A stretch of 64,000 nucleotides of DNA. It comes from Chaunax sp. Z400 (taxonomy: Eukaryota; Chordata; Actinopteri; Lophiiformes; Chaunacidae). A model generated the notes under the pieces. That model was not told the origin of the DNA, ran no database searches, and saw only the letters and a program-made list of their open reading frames with translations. The stretch is from positions 4,445,501 through 4,509,500 of the forward strand of contig CM075202.1 of the NCBI GenBank assembly GCA_037577475.1. The letters run 5' to 3'. Within the stretch, counting starts at the first letter, position 1; the number at the start of each line of letters is the position of its first letter. Position numbers and translations under genes: made by a program. Shown here piece after piece: positions 1-13,910 of this stretch.

Positions 1-8
1 GATGTTGT

Positions 9-34
9 GCTGTGTGTGTGTGTGTTTGTGTGTG
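9..34. repeat. short interrupted (TG)n microsatellite
   Basis: TG dinucleotides with one T insertion at the very start of the window. The array may continue beyond the left edge. Confidence 0.8.
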
Positions 35-1734
35 CGAAGCGGTGGCTCTGCTGCACCCATGGCTCACCAGCCATCTGCAGCCCCACTGAGGGACAAACGA
101 TCATGACGGCTGAGTCACCCATTAGCCAAAATTAGAGCCATCCTTCCACCATCCCAGTCAGGGCCGCAGGCAATGCCACGCAGTCAAGGCCATTACAGGA
201 AACACGCACTGAACTGATTTCGCTTTGCAAATACCATTAGCTGGTGCCTCAAGATTATAAATATTCGAACTCCCAATCTGACAAAGAAAATAGGTTTGGA
301 TGGGGAAGCGTGTTACGAAAATCCTGCATCAATGCCATTGGACTTCTTTACTGGTTGCCAGAGGGCAGAGAGGACAGTAATGACAAAGATGAAGGAACAA
401 AGAAGAACAGGAGTGGTGAGAGAGACGGCTCACACGCACGACTATGGCTGCCGCTGGGGGGAAGTTTCACGAGGAAGCTGCGTTAAAGATGCATGGTGTG
501 AAGATAAACAAAATTACGGCTTTGTCTTTAGCAGAGCCCCCCCCCCCGCGTTTTAGCTGTCAAAACACTCGTATGCACAGCGGCACTACTTTAAGAACTC
601 TCTGTTATCGCTGTTGGAAATCTAAGAAAAAGAAATCTGAAGGTTTAGAGCTTCAAATAAGTGCTTGATGAAATGGCTGTAGTAATGCTGGACCATGCTG
701 TTCAAAAGGCCTTGGTCTGGTAAACAACCGTCCTGCATGTGGGCCAATTTGTCAAAATAACATAGCCACTTCAGGCCTGGGGAAATTGCCATTTTGTTCA
801 TACAACCTATTTGAATCCACTCATGTTTCTGTTTTGCCAAACGCACTCCTGCCCACTCGCCTTTTTTCCCCCCCCACCATTCCCCTTACTTGAGGGTTCA
901 TGTCGAATGCCATCAACTGTTGCCTAGCAACTAAATATTCACCCTGCAGAAATCTGCTATTATGTCTTTCCAAGTTTCACATTTCTTGGAGGAAAAAAAA
1001 AAGAAGAAAAAAAAAAAGATATCTTTGTGATGTTAAGTTTACAAATTCCAGTGATGCAGGAGAAGCGTCACGCTCCTTCAAACGAGATGCACAACCCATC
1101 GGTCAAATCTACAGATGGAACAGATGGGAGTCTCAGGGCAGATGTGTGAAATATAAGTGTGAATAAACTCTGACATCAATCAAATGTACGGGTGTTAAAC
1201 GCCATATTAAAGACGATCTGCTGCATATGTGATGATTCTAAGTCAGACACACAAACCAGAGTGAACGCAGGCATATTTCTCCACAACATTTCCAAACAGG
1301 CGTTATTGTGTTTTTCATTTCCACTAACGTCATTTAACGCTCCTGGTAATGCTTTTGCAGAAGCAGCATCAAAATACTAACTGTTTCAGAGAAGAAGTGT
1401 TCGTGACGGTTTCCTATTTCAACTGACTTATGGTTTTCCCATCCAAACGCTCGAGCAGTGACAATATTTTTCCCTTGAAGACTGAGCATGTGGCTGTGAC
1501 TCGCCTGCAGAGTGGGCTGTACTCCAAACTCCTAGTAATAATAAGTCTTTTTATTCTTCTGTGATTCACGGCGCAGTGGATTCACAATGCACCCAGTCAA
1601 CAGTGTGGTAGTTCAATCAGACTATCTAACCAGTGTAGGATGAGCCTCGTGTCAGGGATCACAGTATTAAGAAAAAAAACAGTGACGGCTGCAGAAAAAC
1701 ACATTTTCAACCCAATGCCGCACAGATATTAACA
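35..1734. other. non-coding, single-copy-looking stretch
   Basis: No gene or recognised transposon is seen. It holds a run of 11 C at 537-547 and an A-rich tract (A runs broken by single G) at 990-1018. Open frames here are shorter than 90 codons and overlap one another. Confidence 0.6.
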
Positions 1735-1870
1735 TTATCACCTCCGCCAAAGATGTTAAATTTCCCCCCCTACGCCCTATATATCCACAATATTTGGCTG
1801 CAGCTGCCAGGTGCAGATTCGGATAGAGGTGCAGATCCAAAAAATATTTTTATAACTGTCCCTAACACTG
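1735..1870 (+). repeat. possible relic of a dispersed fish repeat (CCTCCGCCAA family)
   Basis: The opening ATTATCACCTCCGCCAA matches the start of the copy at 58516 (ATTATTACCTCCGCCAA). Downstream only short stretches such as GTGCAGATTCGGATAGAGG recall the family, so this may be a badly decayed copy or chance. Confidence 0.3.
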
Positions 1871-4739
1871 AGAGGCAGGGAAAATATGGAAAACACATCT
1901 TTGAGCATTGCCAGATTTTGGATTTTGGACTGTTTTTGTGAATTACACATGGACTGATTGACAGACTGCCACGAAACTGCCTGGAAGGGAAGGAATGTGC
2001 TCAATGAGCAGCACTGTGCAGGCTTTCCTTTTTGGCTTATTTGCCGTCTATTCTGCAAATCTTGCATGAGAAAAGCCGTAAATCACTGACAGTTTAGAGA
2101 GGGTTGAGATGTACGTGAATCCATGTTTTCAATGAAATTGCTTGGACAGCTTCTGTAAAATGCTTTTGATGATTTAATCTGACACTTGCCATAAACACGC
2201 TTACGCCTCCATCATTAAGACTCTTCAATCCAGTGTACCAACACACAACACACACAATTAGATGGGCCTGTTCTTTTTTTTTTTATTTATGAATAATTAA
2301 TAACGTTCTCATGCCTAAATGAATCTGCTGATCTGATGTGGGCTCGATGCATGGATGCTTATTAAGAACATGCCCTATAAATCTCAATATATAGAAAATG
2401 AGCACTGAAAGAGCAGGTCTGGGGGCGAGGAAGCAGAGAAGCATGAAAGAGAGGATGTCTACAAGTTCACAACAGACAATCACAGTGATATTAAAGGAGA
2501 AACTATTGATATATCATTGTGTAAAAAATGAAGTACAGATGGCAGGCCTTGTCGTTGTCTTTGAACGGTTCGTTAAGTGTATTTGTACTTTTTGTAGACT
2601 TTTGTACAGCTATGGTAACAGGCTTACCTCCTCCTCCTCCTCCCTGCACTCGTTTTGGGAGTATAATTCATTTGCCAAAAAAGAGACAAAGCAGACGACG
2701 TACAAAGTTATGATCTATTGCAGTAATATCATTTTTTATGGCCACGATTATCGCGTAGTAAAAATGTGATATTGTGACAGCTGCACCTGGAGGCTCGTGA
2801 GAGACAAGCCTCCTGCTCCTCCTCAGCTCCTGGATGTACGTGACTTATCAGTAAGACACCAACACTGAGGAATGTGGAAGAAGAAAAAAAACAAATTCCA
2901 CAAGGCCACACCGGTCTCTGACTGTTACAGAGGCACACCTTGTGCATTTTGTGCACATGCAAATATTTATCTGAATTCACGCTTGGCTTAATTTGACGAG
3001 CGCGATCCGGTCCTGAACGGCTTTAGATGCAAAATGGTAATTACTCCTAAACCAAGCAGGAATAATGAACTTGTTAGCATGCTCAGCCTCCTGGAATTCA
3101 TTACCGCGCTCGACGCCGCTCTTCTGATGGAGCGAAACCTGATCCGTTTTCATTGCCAACCGCTCAAAGGGACACGCTGTGAACGGAGCGCTGAATCAAA
3201 CAGACACATCCGGTTGTGACATCACATATACAGGAAACGCACATACATCAGCTCATCGAATTGATTGATCCGTCTCGTCCCTGCTTCCTATTGCCTTGAT
3301 CGTACAGAGACTCTACACAGAAAAACACAGATCAGTATAAAATCAGAGGAAGGCAAAGCAAGAGGTTCTTAACTGGTTCGTTTCACTCTTTCACTTTGAA
3401 AGAACGGGAAGTGCATGACAGTTTCACACCGACGAACACAACCTGATAAAGGCTGTTAATGAGAAATGTCAGAAATCTGAAATATCTTCTTTTTTTACTC
3501 GATGGAGAGAAGGCAGCCATTTGACTGGAGTGTGAACTATTTTTGGAACAGTTAAGTGCTCTCTGGGGAATATCACACTCTCCTAAAGGGTTTGCTAATA
3601 TTTAACATTTTCTGTCACTGTGAAATTAAGTCTAATCCGGAAAGACAGTTTCAAATCAATTTAAGCAAATCTCCAATCGGCACCTCATCCCAAATGTCAA
3701 ATAAAACAAGGAGACAAATTTGAGAAGAATTTTAGAGCTGCGAGGAGACAGAAGAAAGTGTCTTTCATCCCGTCTCTGTTTAAATAAAAAAAATTTTTGT
3801 TATCAATGGATGTTATCCTGCTTTGACAAACCAAAGAGACCTCCTTTCACACACGGTTAGAGCTGACTACAGTTCCTCTCTGCTCCACAGTCTCGTTTTC
3901 TCCCCCCCCCCGCCCGTCTTCCCTACCAGCTGGGCCAAGGACGGATCAGGGCGACCCGCCACCAGTCAGCACTTGTCCTTTTTTTTATCTGAGGAGAATT
4001 CTCTCTGGCACTCTGCCTGTTCGTCCAGCATCTGAGTCAATCACACCACCAAACGGGCTTACAATCGATACACACACTGATGATTACATTTCAGATGGGT
4101 GTTTGGGAGATAAACATTTAAATGACAGCACAAACAGACAGCACTATGATGAATCCTGCTTTGTGCCTTGGCAAATCTGTCACACGCCAGAAACGGCAGT
4201 CTCCCCATCTCATTTTGTCTACAGCAGCTATTCCATTTCCTTGCAGGGATTGATATTTGTGCAATATTGGTTCCCGCTAATGTCGGCAATTTACAACTAT
4301 AAACTAATTCTATCGTTGCCCTCCCCATGTCTCACTCTGGATACAAGCGTTGGCTACATGCCTAATTTTTGTACAATATAGTACAAACATATACACAGTA
4401 TATTTCAGTACCTGGAGGTGAGCGAGCTTTATTTGGGTTGTAGCGTACGTGGAGACAGCTAATGAGATATCCAGGAGTGAGGCGCTTAATGGAAACAGCT
4501 GGGCAGCATGTGGGTTAGCGTAATGGCTTCGCATGGTGAGCAGAAGTGGTGGTAGGCTCAGGCCATCAGTGAGTCATCGTCGGCGGACCGTCTTTCTCCT
4601 GCTCGGTATTCGCTGGCCCCGCATCTCCAGCTCTCTCTTTTTCACTCCCCTCTAAGCACCCATCAATTGATGCGGTGAAGCCATCAGTGCCCACGCTTAG
4701 CCCGCCTGTCTCATTGCTTGTATTGCCATGTATGCGTGT

Positions 4740-4742
<3 letters not shown>
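1871..4742. other. non-coding stretch
   Basis: No gene or transposon recognised. A (CTC)n-like run lies near 2627-2643 and a C run at about 3902-3911. The longest open frame (2398-2769, plus strand, 123 codons) has no recognisable domain and overlaps another frame. Confidence 0.55.

Positions 4743-4814
<72 letters not shown>
4743..4814. repeat. (AG)36 perfect microsatellite
   Basis: Thirty-six uninterrupted AG dinucleotides. The flanks are unique (GTATGCGTGTGAC on the left, TGTATGAGGGTGC on the right). A perfect array of this length is expected to be length-polymorphic. Confidence 0.98.
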
Positions 4815-4816
<2 letters not shown>

Positions 4817-6334
4817 TATGAGGGTGCTTATGTGTGGAGGTCCTTGATTGGACTCTACAGGAGAGGCTGGAGCATTAATGAACACTGCCTGTCACAGTCA
4901 CAGCCCTCTTTGCAAGATCTCTCACCCGTCATCCCGGCTGATGGATCAGCATGGCCTGATCTTTTCCTTTTTTTCTTCATGCTCTGCTGGCTGAGGATCT
5001 CCAGGATCAGCGGAAGCATCTAATCCTGGGTCTCTTTGTCCACCTCCCTCAAATTAGAGCCAACTCAAGTGTTCACATCCAAATCAGGCCCCAAGTGAAA
5101 GTCGGCTCATGCTTGGATCATTTTTAAGGTTTTAAAAAAAAAAAAGTTTTTTGTTTTTTTTTTGTGTGTGGAGGATGCACTTCTACACAGCATGGTTTTC
5201 AAGTCAGCTTTTCCAGCTTTGAAGATGACACTTGCTAAAAGCACCTGCATGTATACTGGTAATAATCTGACATAACATTACTTTGCATTCTTTGTCCAAC
5301 TGCAAGCCAGGAATAAATGTCACTATAAAGGCAGGAGATATTTCATCATTAACATTTGCTGTCAGATGAAATAAAAACATTACGCAATTCTTTTAGTGAA
5401 ATTAATGGAAACAATAAAATAATGCATCCATAAACTGACTTAGTATCGATCCTTTGTTTCGAGGCTACAATCTCATAAAAGTCCAAAGAACAATATACAG
5501 TACTTCAAAAATATTTATGGGGTATGAACATCTCCACTGACAGTAATGTAATAATGTAATAATATTAGAGTGTTTCCCCTACCATTCATTTGGAGGGGCG
5601 GCCCACATATTTCTCAAACATACATTCTTTTTCCTGAAGAGAACATTTTTTTTTTCCTGTCGAGGTAAATGTCAGCTGGATGTAATCAAGATTAAGTTGG
5701 GTGGAGCCTCGAGTATCCCAGTATAAAAACCTCTATTACGATTCACTTAAAACAGTTAACCTTATTTTAGTAGTTTATTCCTTCATTACGCTGACTTGCA
5801 TGTGTTCTGACTGAGAAGCGGTTACTGCAAATAGGTTCTGGTTTCACAACACAATGAGTTTTAGGGGAGCAACCAAAAAGCCTCATCTGGAGCCTGAGCA
5901 GAAAAAAAAGAAGAAAAAAAAAGTTCCAACCTCAGCTCTGCACAAAGAGTCTGCACAACACGAGCGCACACCCGACGAATAAAACGTCAAGCTACATGAA
6001 ATCCTTCCACTCCACATGAGGAGAGAGGGCTCATTATGAATACCCAACGAGGTTATAGTAGAGGCAGCCATTTGTTCCTCGCTCCCATGTTTCATTTAAT
6101 GAGCCTTGGGTTGCTTTGACTTTATTTGCATGTGCTTGTTATAGAACCACACAGTGCCACTGCTCATGCCCACACACTCCTCAATATAGGGACATTTTGA
6201 TTCAATTTTTCACTTGGCTTGTCTGTCAGTTTACGTGAGCAGAAGGACCATGACTCAATTTTCCACCAAGAAGGATGCCGAGGCGTTCGTTTGTGTGCGC
6301 TTTTGCATCAAGGGCGGAGGGTCTGCTGTTTCCG

Positions 6335-6336
<2 letters not shown>
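4815..6336. other. non-coding, AT-rich stretch
   Basis: No gene seen. It includes a mixed A11/T-rich tract at about 5135-5163 and an A/G tract at 5901-5922. Confidence 0.55.

Positions 6337-6372
<36 letters not shown>
6337..6372. repeat. (GT)n microsatellite ending in GCGCGC
   Basis: About 15 GT units followed by GCGCGCAC, an alternating purine-pyrimidine run with Z-DNA potential. Confidence 0.95.
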
Positions 6373-6373
<1 letters not shown>

Positions 6374-6866
6374 CATCTGATCTGAGAGGTGTGTCGTTTG
6401 AAGCCGAGCATATGAGGAAGCGCGGTTCCCCTGTGCGAGACAAAGCTCTGAAGAGAATAGTGCTGATGCGGTCCCTCTCTCCAACAACAGCCAGATAATA
6501 CCCGGCGAGGAGACGGCAGGATGCGAAACTGGAGCTAGAATGTGTCTTTGATGGTGGAGAAAAGAAAAGACAAAGATGTGAGACTTCCTCGTCTCAGATC
6601 TGGATATGGCGTGGAGGAAAATGTGGCTTCTACCGGGACTTGGCAATTAATAGCCCCCAGGGGGGAAACGTGTCCCACCCTGGTGATGTCAGCGCTCTGA
6701 GGAGTGAGGGACAGGTCGGCGCTCACGTCACGGACATCAGAGGCCCTCAGGGCCGTGGTGAGATGTCAGCCCGGCTAGCCGTCACCCATGTGATGAGGCC
6801 TGGACAGACGTTCAGAGGGGCCAAACATGACAAAGCAAGCAGAAACAGGGACGATTCAACCCTGCA
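6373..6866. other. non-coding stretch
   Basis: Mixed-composition DNA with no gene or repeat recognised. It is slightly richer in G and CpG than its surroundings near 6500-6790. Confidence 0.5.
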
Positions 6867-7020
6867 GTGAGGATGGAGGCGAGCAGGGACAGACAGAAAT
6901 GAGAGGAGAAGGGGGAAGCAGGATACAGGGAGAACATGGCACAAGAAGAATAAACACTGGAGGGGGGGAGAAGAATAGAGAGAAGAGGAGAGGGAAAGGG
7001 GAGAGACGAGCAACAAAAAT
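6867..7020. repeat. polypurine tract (purines on plus strand)
   Basis: About 150 bases dominated by A and G on the plus strand (GGAGAAGGGGG, GAGAAGAGGAGAGGG and similar), with no fixed repeat unit. It is low-complexity DNA with triplex potential. It leaves the minus strand rich in Ser/Leu codons, which explains the open frame there. Confidence 0.7.
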
Positions 7021-8430
<1,410 letters not shown>

Positions 8431-8475
<45 letters not shown>

Positions 8476-8506
8476 TGGGGGTGGGGGGGAGGGGGAGGGG
8501 GAGAGG
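8431..8506. repeat. (TG)22 microsatellite joined to a G-quadruplex-prone tract
   Basis: Twenty-two TG units at 8431-8474 run directly into G-runs at 8474-8502 separated by single T or A. The G-runs are long enough and the loops short enough for a canonical intramolecular G-quadruplex on the plus strand. Confidence 0.9.
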
Positions 8507-9380
8507 ACTAAGTACATGGAATATTATACATAAAGAGGATTTCTTTGTAAGGTTGTTTAATAAAACTCTGCAAATCGATCAGCCGTCTGTGTTTACACAC
8601 CAGACCAAAAAATATATATAAAGACAGCGTGAGGAACAGTGACAGATGGAGAGAGACAGGAACTGATAGAATGAGATATCATAGAAGTGGGTCACATCAT
8701 ATTGACAGTCTCTACGCACCACTATGTACCGCTGACATAGAATCACACGACCGGAGCCTTTTATGCCACAGAAAACTGATGAACAATGAAAAATATGAGG
8801 TTATAACAAAAATCTCAGGGTAAGAAAATACGAGCAAATGGAGCATTGCTCACTTCTACTAAAGCCAATCGTAAAATTATTTAAAAAAATACATATATTT
8901 CAGCGGTTTGGAGACAGAAGGAGGCATTTAGGTATTTATTAAGTATTGGCTGAACAATGTCCCCATTGCATAACATATCTCAGGGGTACATCAACAGCAT
9001 CTGGAAGATCATATAGTGATGTGACAAGACTTCATATTCAAACTCTGCTTATGAAAATTAACAACAGGTTCTATAATGTTCTCTTTGCATGAAGCAAAAA
9101 TGACTGGTGTGGAAACTCTTCACTGAACACAATTTACATATTAAGTTACAAGACTTGGAAGTTTGCCATATAGAGTATCTTCTGCAAATTAATTTATTTG
9201 ATGCACACTTAAATTCATCTGGTGGATTAGCTCAATCAAATACGATTGTTTGCATAGTTTATCTGCACCTCTGTTAAATATTTTTCAAAACGTGTTGCTT
9301 TGCGGAGACTCTTTGCATTACATTTTCCTGGTTCAGTGTTTGATCATTTGTGCTGTGCAATGTCACAAAAATGCTTATTT
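8507..9380. other. non-coding, AT-rich stretch
   Basis: No gene or recognised repeat. Several short AT-rich palindromic words are present, without a family match. Confidence 0.5.
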
Positions 9381-9612
9381 TCCTGAGCCCAAGGTGACAT
9401 CTTCAGATTATTTTGTCTCACCGACATTCTAAAAACCCAAACATTAAACTGAAGGCTGCAACTAACCTTTTTTAAAAAATTATTATTGCTTTCAGATGAT
9501 TATAGTCTCGATTAATCATCTCATGAATAAAATGTGAAAGATGCACATCTTTTCTCAATTTTTCTGTCAAATGACTAGTTGCTTAACCAATCATTTCAGC
9601 TCTGTTTCCTGT
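9381..9612. repeat. relic of a dispersed 'GGCTGCAACTAA' fish repeat
   Basis: It contains GGCTGCAACTAAC, TCTCGATTAATCATC and the end motif AATCATTTCAGCTCTG. These are diverged forms of a dispersed fish repeat that carries GATTAAT words and closes with TTTCAGCTCT. The segment CCCAAGGTGACATCTTCAGATTATTTTG to its left also recalls the interior of that family. Related relics lie at 32505 and 51060. The order of parts suggests rearrangement. Confidence 0.5.
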
Positions 9613-10802
9613 TTAAATGGATTGAGGTTACCTTGGTGGTCCTGCACCACCACTGCTATAGAGTGCACTTATACAAACGATGCAAAGCTATGCTAAGTGT
9701 ACAGAAATCTGTATGCCGCTGTGTTTGACTGTTTCTCTTCTGGCAGTTCCACTTTGCTGTTATTCCACCGCTGCCTTAAGCATGGTTAGAGCAGGCCTGG
9801 TGCAGTCTGGGTCTGTTGCTTCCTGCAGTGTTGCCTACATGGTAGGTCAACGTGCATCTTGTACTAAAACACAATACTATGCAGACAGAGGCCCCTTGGC
9901 TATACAACCACGCTCCTTGCTTCCAGTATAATTTGTTTGTTTGCTGAATTTGAGCTAGCCAGCAGCATTATCCTGATGCAGCCAAGCGTGGCCTGCACTG
10001 GACACACACTCTGTCAATGGGAGTAAGCAAGTGGAGTACTGTGCTGCCAGAGATATGGAGCAACAAATCTATACCTCTCACAGAGCGGGAGGGTGTGGAC
10101 GGGGTAGAATTTGATAAACAGCGGGGGTCAGGAGGCAGGTCAGCTCACCATTAAGTTATTCTGACAATTTTGATCCATTGCACACAATACTAGGACGAGG
10201 CACTGGGCACCTAAGAGGGGTAAGAGGGAAAAAAAGGAATGGAAAAACTGTCAGGAAGCATAAAACAAACAAGAGAGTGTCTTTACTGCAGGAGATGAGA
10301 GACGATAAGAGACATCAGACTGAGAGTGTGCTTTATCAGAATGCAACGGGAGAAACACTCTCCCCTCCAGAGGGAGAGGGGAGGAGAAGACATGGGAAGT
10401 GTGGCGGGGGGGGGGAGCTGATGTAAAACTGTGTCATAAATCATGCAGAACTGCATTAAAAGAAAATTAAATAACAATACGTGTTGACTTATTGCAAAAT
10501 TTTAATATTTGTACTGGAAGAAAAAAAAATGTGCGTGGAGTATTTTGGCTCTGACAACACAATATAAAGGAAAATCCTAGGAAATACAAATGAATGGAGA
10601 GTTAATAATTTGTGATTTATTGTATATTTTTGTTCTTTTCTGTATAAAATGGCATTCATCTCAGTTTGGGGGGGAAACTACGTCTTTTTCTAAATTAATA
10701 ACTCAATTACCTGGCAACTAATGGCCAAATATAATCGAATAATAACTCAGTAAACAAGATCAATCATCATCAGAAAGTTTCAATTTAGACACACATTTAC
10801 TC

Positions 10803-10806
<4 letters not shown>
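9613..10806. other. non-coding stretch
   Basis: No gene recognised. A G9 run lies at about 10407-10415 and an A9 run near 10521. Small open frames here have no recognisable features. Confidence 0.5.
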
Positions 10807-10844
<38 letters not shown>

Positions 10845-10850
10845 TGTGTG
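10807..10850. repeat. (TG)n microsatellite
   Basis: Eighteen uninterrupted TG units followed by TCTGTGTG. Confidence 0.95.
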
Positions 10851-12387
10851 CTGTTATATCAGTGAGGGCAAAGAACAGAGATCATTACTGAGAAGAGGTT
10901 TCCATTAGATTATAGTGCGAAATAGAAAAACTGACCTACTATCAGCTCTTAGCTCTACATATCAGGTCATTTTCTGAAAGCCGATGATCCTGATGTTTGG
11001 CAGTCTGTCGTGTTCAAAAAGTAGCTCTTAGCAGCTCGTAGAGCTTAGGTCAACAGTCTGAAATTAAAAGGAAAAAAAAGAAAGAAAAAACTCTCGTCAC
11101 TGCAATAGATTTTTTTTTAAAAAGAAGAAGATGTTTATAGCCTTTAACGTCCTAAAGGTATTCTGATTCATGGTAGTTCAAGATAACCTTATGTACAGTG
11201 GGCTCACTCAGATGAAGTATTTTTCAAATGTGTGTGCATTTGAGGCTGTGCGAGTGGGCACGAGCCCAACGGGGCGGAAATGGTGCCAGTAGCCTTTCAG
11301 GAAGGAGCATGTGTCCGGCATCCATCGCCGTTGTGCTGGGTCACAGATGTCACCTGCTCCAGCAGCCTGACTCACACCACTTGCCCACTTGTCAACAGCA
11401 CTGCACTGGAGGCGAATACAAGGAGCCCACAGTGTTGCTAGTCGGTTACATTTCAACCTATTGTTTCAAGCATGGGCCACAGAGCGATCGCGAGTGTCTA
11501 CAACAGTACCTCGGATTTAAAAAAAGAAAAAAGAAAAAAAAAAAAGGAGATCCAGACCTACTGGCTATGTGATGTTGCCAAGAAGTCACACTGCAAGCTG
11601 AATTAAAACACTGCTGGCTGCTGGGTGGACTCAAATTAGCCCTAAGAGAAGCCTGGCAAAGGAACACATACTTAGATGGTGTGTCAGAAGAAAGGGTGTG
11701 AAACCACTGTCCCACAAATTAAATCAACTATGAGACAAAGAGGTGAGTGTGTTTGATTGTGTGTGTCTGTCTGTGGTGGGTTGCATACAGGCTCTGTTCA
11801 TCGTTAAAAGGGCTCCGTTGCAATGGTGCGGTCATCTTTTAGAGAGGGCCTGAAATTCCTTTCGCACGCCTCACCACTTGTTTGCTCAAGAAGCAGAGAA
11901 GGCTTTTTACCACAGGAATCCGCCGTGGAGATTTGTTGATGTGTGGATCTCTCTGTCACGCACACACTGAGAATGTGCCCACCCACACATCACTGACATT
12001 TCTTTTCAGAGCCTCTTTAAATTACCGCGCCTATTAGTGCAGCATTGCCAAGATCCCCCTTTTTTATTATTCCTCCTAATCTTGTGTGTTTACAGGGTCG
12101 GCAGCTGCCCCCGACTCCACCCTGCGCCGTTCCTCCCTCCCCTCCCCCTTCACTCCTCCAGCAAGCAGAAAGAGACAAGTGGTTACACCCAGTAGTCCAT
12201 AGTCGTCCATACTGCACTGCATGGACAGATCAGGATAGGACAGGATGGAACACTTCTGCCTCCCATTCCCAGGACTTGCCATTTAAACCAAACATATTCA
12301 CACGGCGTTTTCAACGTTCTGTCTGAATGCACTGAAGGTGTGTCTGTTTGTTCTGCCTCTGTTATGGCGGAACAAAGGTAGACTTAA
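10851..12387. other. non-coding stretch
   Basis: No gene recognised. An A-rich tract lies at 11518-11546. The segment 11225-11460 is somewhat richer in CpG than its neighbours and free of recognised repeats, but has no clear splice sites. Confidence 0.5.
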
Positions 12388-12600
12388 GCCCCATTTCCAC
12401 TGTGTAGTACCGGCTCTTCTCGACTCGACTTTTTGGTTTTCCATTAGGGGGAAAAGTACCTGGTAGCTCCCGGTACTACTTTTTTAGTACCACCTCTGCT
12501 GATTGGTCAGAAAGAATCGTTTCTGCATCACTGTGTCATCAATGCTTAATCTGGAGTTTTCTGAAGTTTTTTTGTGGTTACAATGCTGTGTCTAATACTT
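12388..12600. repeat. probable non-autonomous DNA-transposon relic (GTACCGG-rich)
   Basis: The segment opens with CCCCATTTCCACTG and repeats AGTACC/GGTACT words in both orientations (TAGTACCGG, AAGTACC, CGGTACTACT, TAGTACCACC). This resembles a widespread class of fish repeats beginning 'CCATTTCCAC' and rich in GTACC. I cannot place its right end, and the superfamily is uncertain. Confidence 0.4.
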
Positions 12601-13559
12601 TATGTCTAACAAAGACTAAAGCAGCAGTATCCCTTAGGTAAAGTACGTCAGATCATCAAACAGTGTCTGAAATCCCCTCCACGATATCTTTCCAAAGCCC
12701 GAATTAAAGTTTCCACATATGTCCATTTGTACAGCCGTCCAAAAACCGAAAAGCAGAACAACATGTTCACTTCAAGCAGCAAAATGGTCAGGAGTGCAGA
12801 TTTCTCTCTCCAGCTCTCTCTTTTCTCATTCTTCACATAAATACTCCCGTCAATTTTTGAGTATACAACCGAGTGCAACACCGTAAATGCCTTTGACGAG
12901 AGACTGCAGCATATGGAGTTACATCCACTGGAACTATTCATCGTGCCATGTCCCCTTCTATGACAGCAAGCTATTAGCTCCACCTTTGACTGTGGCCATT
13001 CAGAGCGGGTATAAACACTTTCACATTAAAGCGTGTCAGGATGCCACTTTTTATGAATTAACTTTTTGAAAAACAGCGAACTGTACTTGCTCACACAGTT
13101 TATTTTAATAAAGGTTGCCGGGTTCAGGCATGTATTCAGAGAACAAATAAATCTTTGGTAGAGGAAGCAATGAGGTAGATCGCGAACACTAAAACTGTAC
13201 ATGCAGCTTGGATCAAACTGGCAGATGTTTTTGGCTTTATCCAAGCTAGAAAAGGATAGTCTTGTTAGGTTGAGTCCATTGAGAGAAAGCCAGGATAGAA
13301 CCTATGGAGTAACGCTTACAGTTTTGGCTTTCAGTCACTGGTAGATGATGGAGAACTAGTCTTTTTAAGTTAAGGTTTGGTCCAGAGTGATTACGTTTAA
13401 CAATTTGGTGAAGTTCAAAATACAATGGGGAAAATCTGGACTTCCTAATCTTGCCTTTAAGAAAGATCCAAGGGCATGACGACGGGCTCACTCAAGTATG
13501 AAGGCAGGGGCATGAGCGCAATATGGGAGCGTGGTGGGCGCTGGCAGCCCATCCTTCTA
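12601..13559. other. non-coding stretch
   Basis: No gene or repeat recognised. Open frames of 60-111 codons exist on both strands but overlap and show no domain. Part of this stretch may belong to the element that begins at 12388. Confidence 0.45.
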
Positions 13560-13910
13560 ATCCCAGTTAAGACAAGCCTGGCAGTCGAGCCAACACAGAG
13601 GAGCTTGGTCCAGTGTTAGTGGGATTAAAGCAAAGCCTCTCCTCTGTTGTTATGCTAATCCACAAGACAACGATTATCTGCAGGGCAACGTTGCCGCAGA
13701 GATAAACATGTCTCAAGAGTGCGTATATTAGGGCGCCGATTGCCAGAAGACCAAGTGAGACTATTGATGCAAAAGGCTTTTTTGTTACTTCAACCAATTG
13801 GATTGGTCGGTTTTCAAATAGAACGGCAAACTCACAAATGAAGCTCGACCCTCGCAGCGTGACCTCGGCCAGGCTTGACCTCTCCAGGCTGCAAAGATTT
13901 CCCCACTCAC
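13560..13910. promoter_or_regulatory. candidate conserved regulatory block with SOX/POU-like composite site
   Basis: A repeat-free block of even composition. At 13647-13659 the sequence TTGTTATGCTAAT matches the SOX2/OCT4 composite motif (TTGTNATGCAAAT) at all but one position. GGCAACGTTGCC at 13684-13695 is a perfect 12-bp palindrome made of RFX-like half sites, followed by GATAA at 13700. The motif matches are direct. That the block is a conserved enhancer is inference. Confidence 0.35.

Noticed and set aside
2398..2769. 123-codon plus-strand open frame
   Set aside because: No domain, and a second frame overlaps it. The middle is a (CTC)n-derived proline/serine run.
4743..4814. CRISPR-like or satellite array
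   Set aside because: The unit is a plain dinucleotide without spacers. No direct-repeat/spacer structure exists anywhere in the window.
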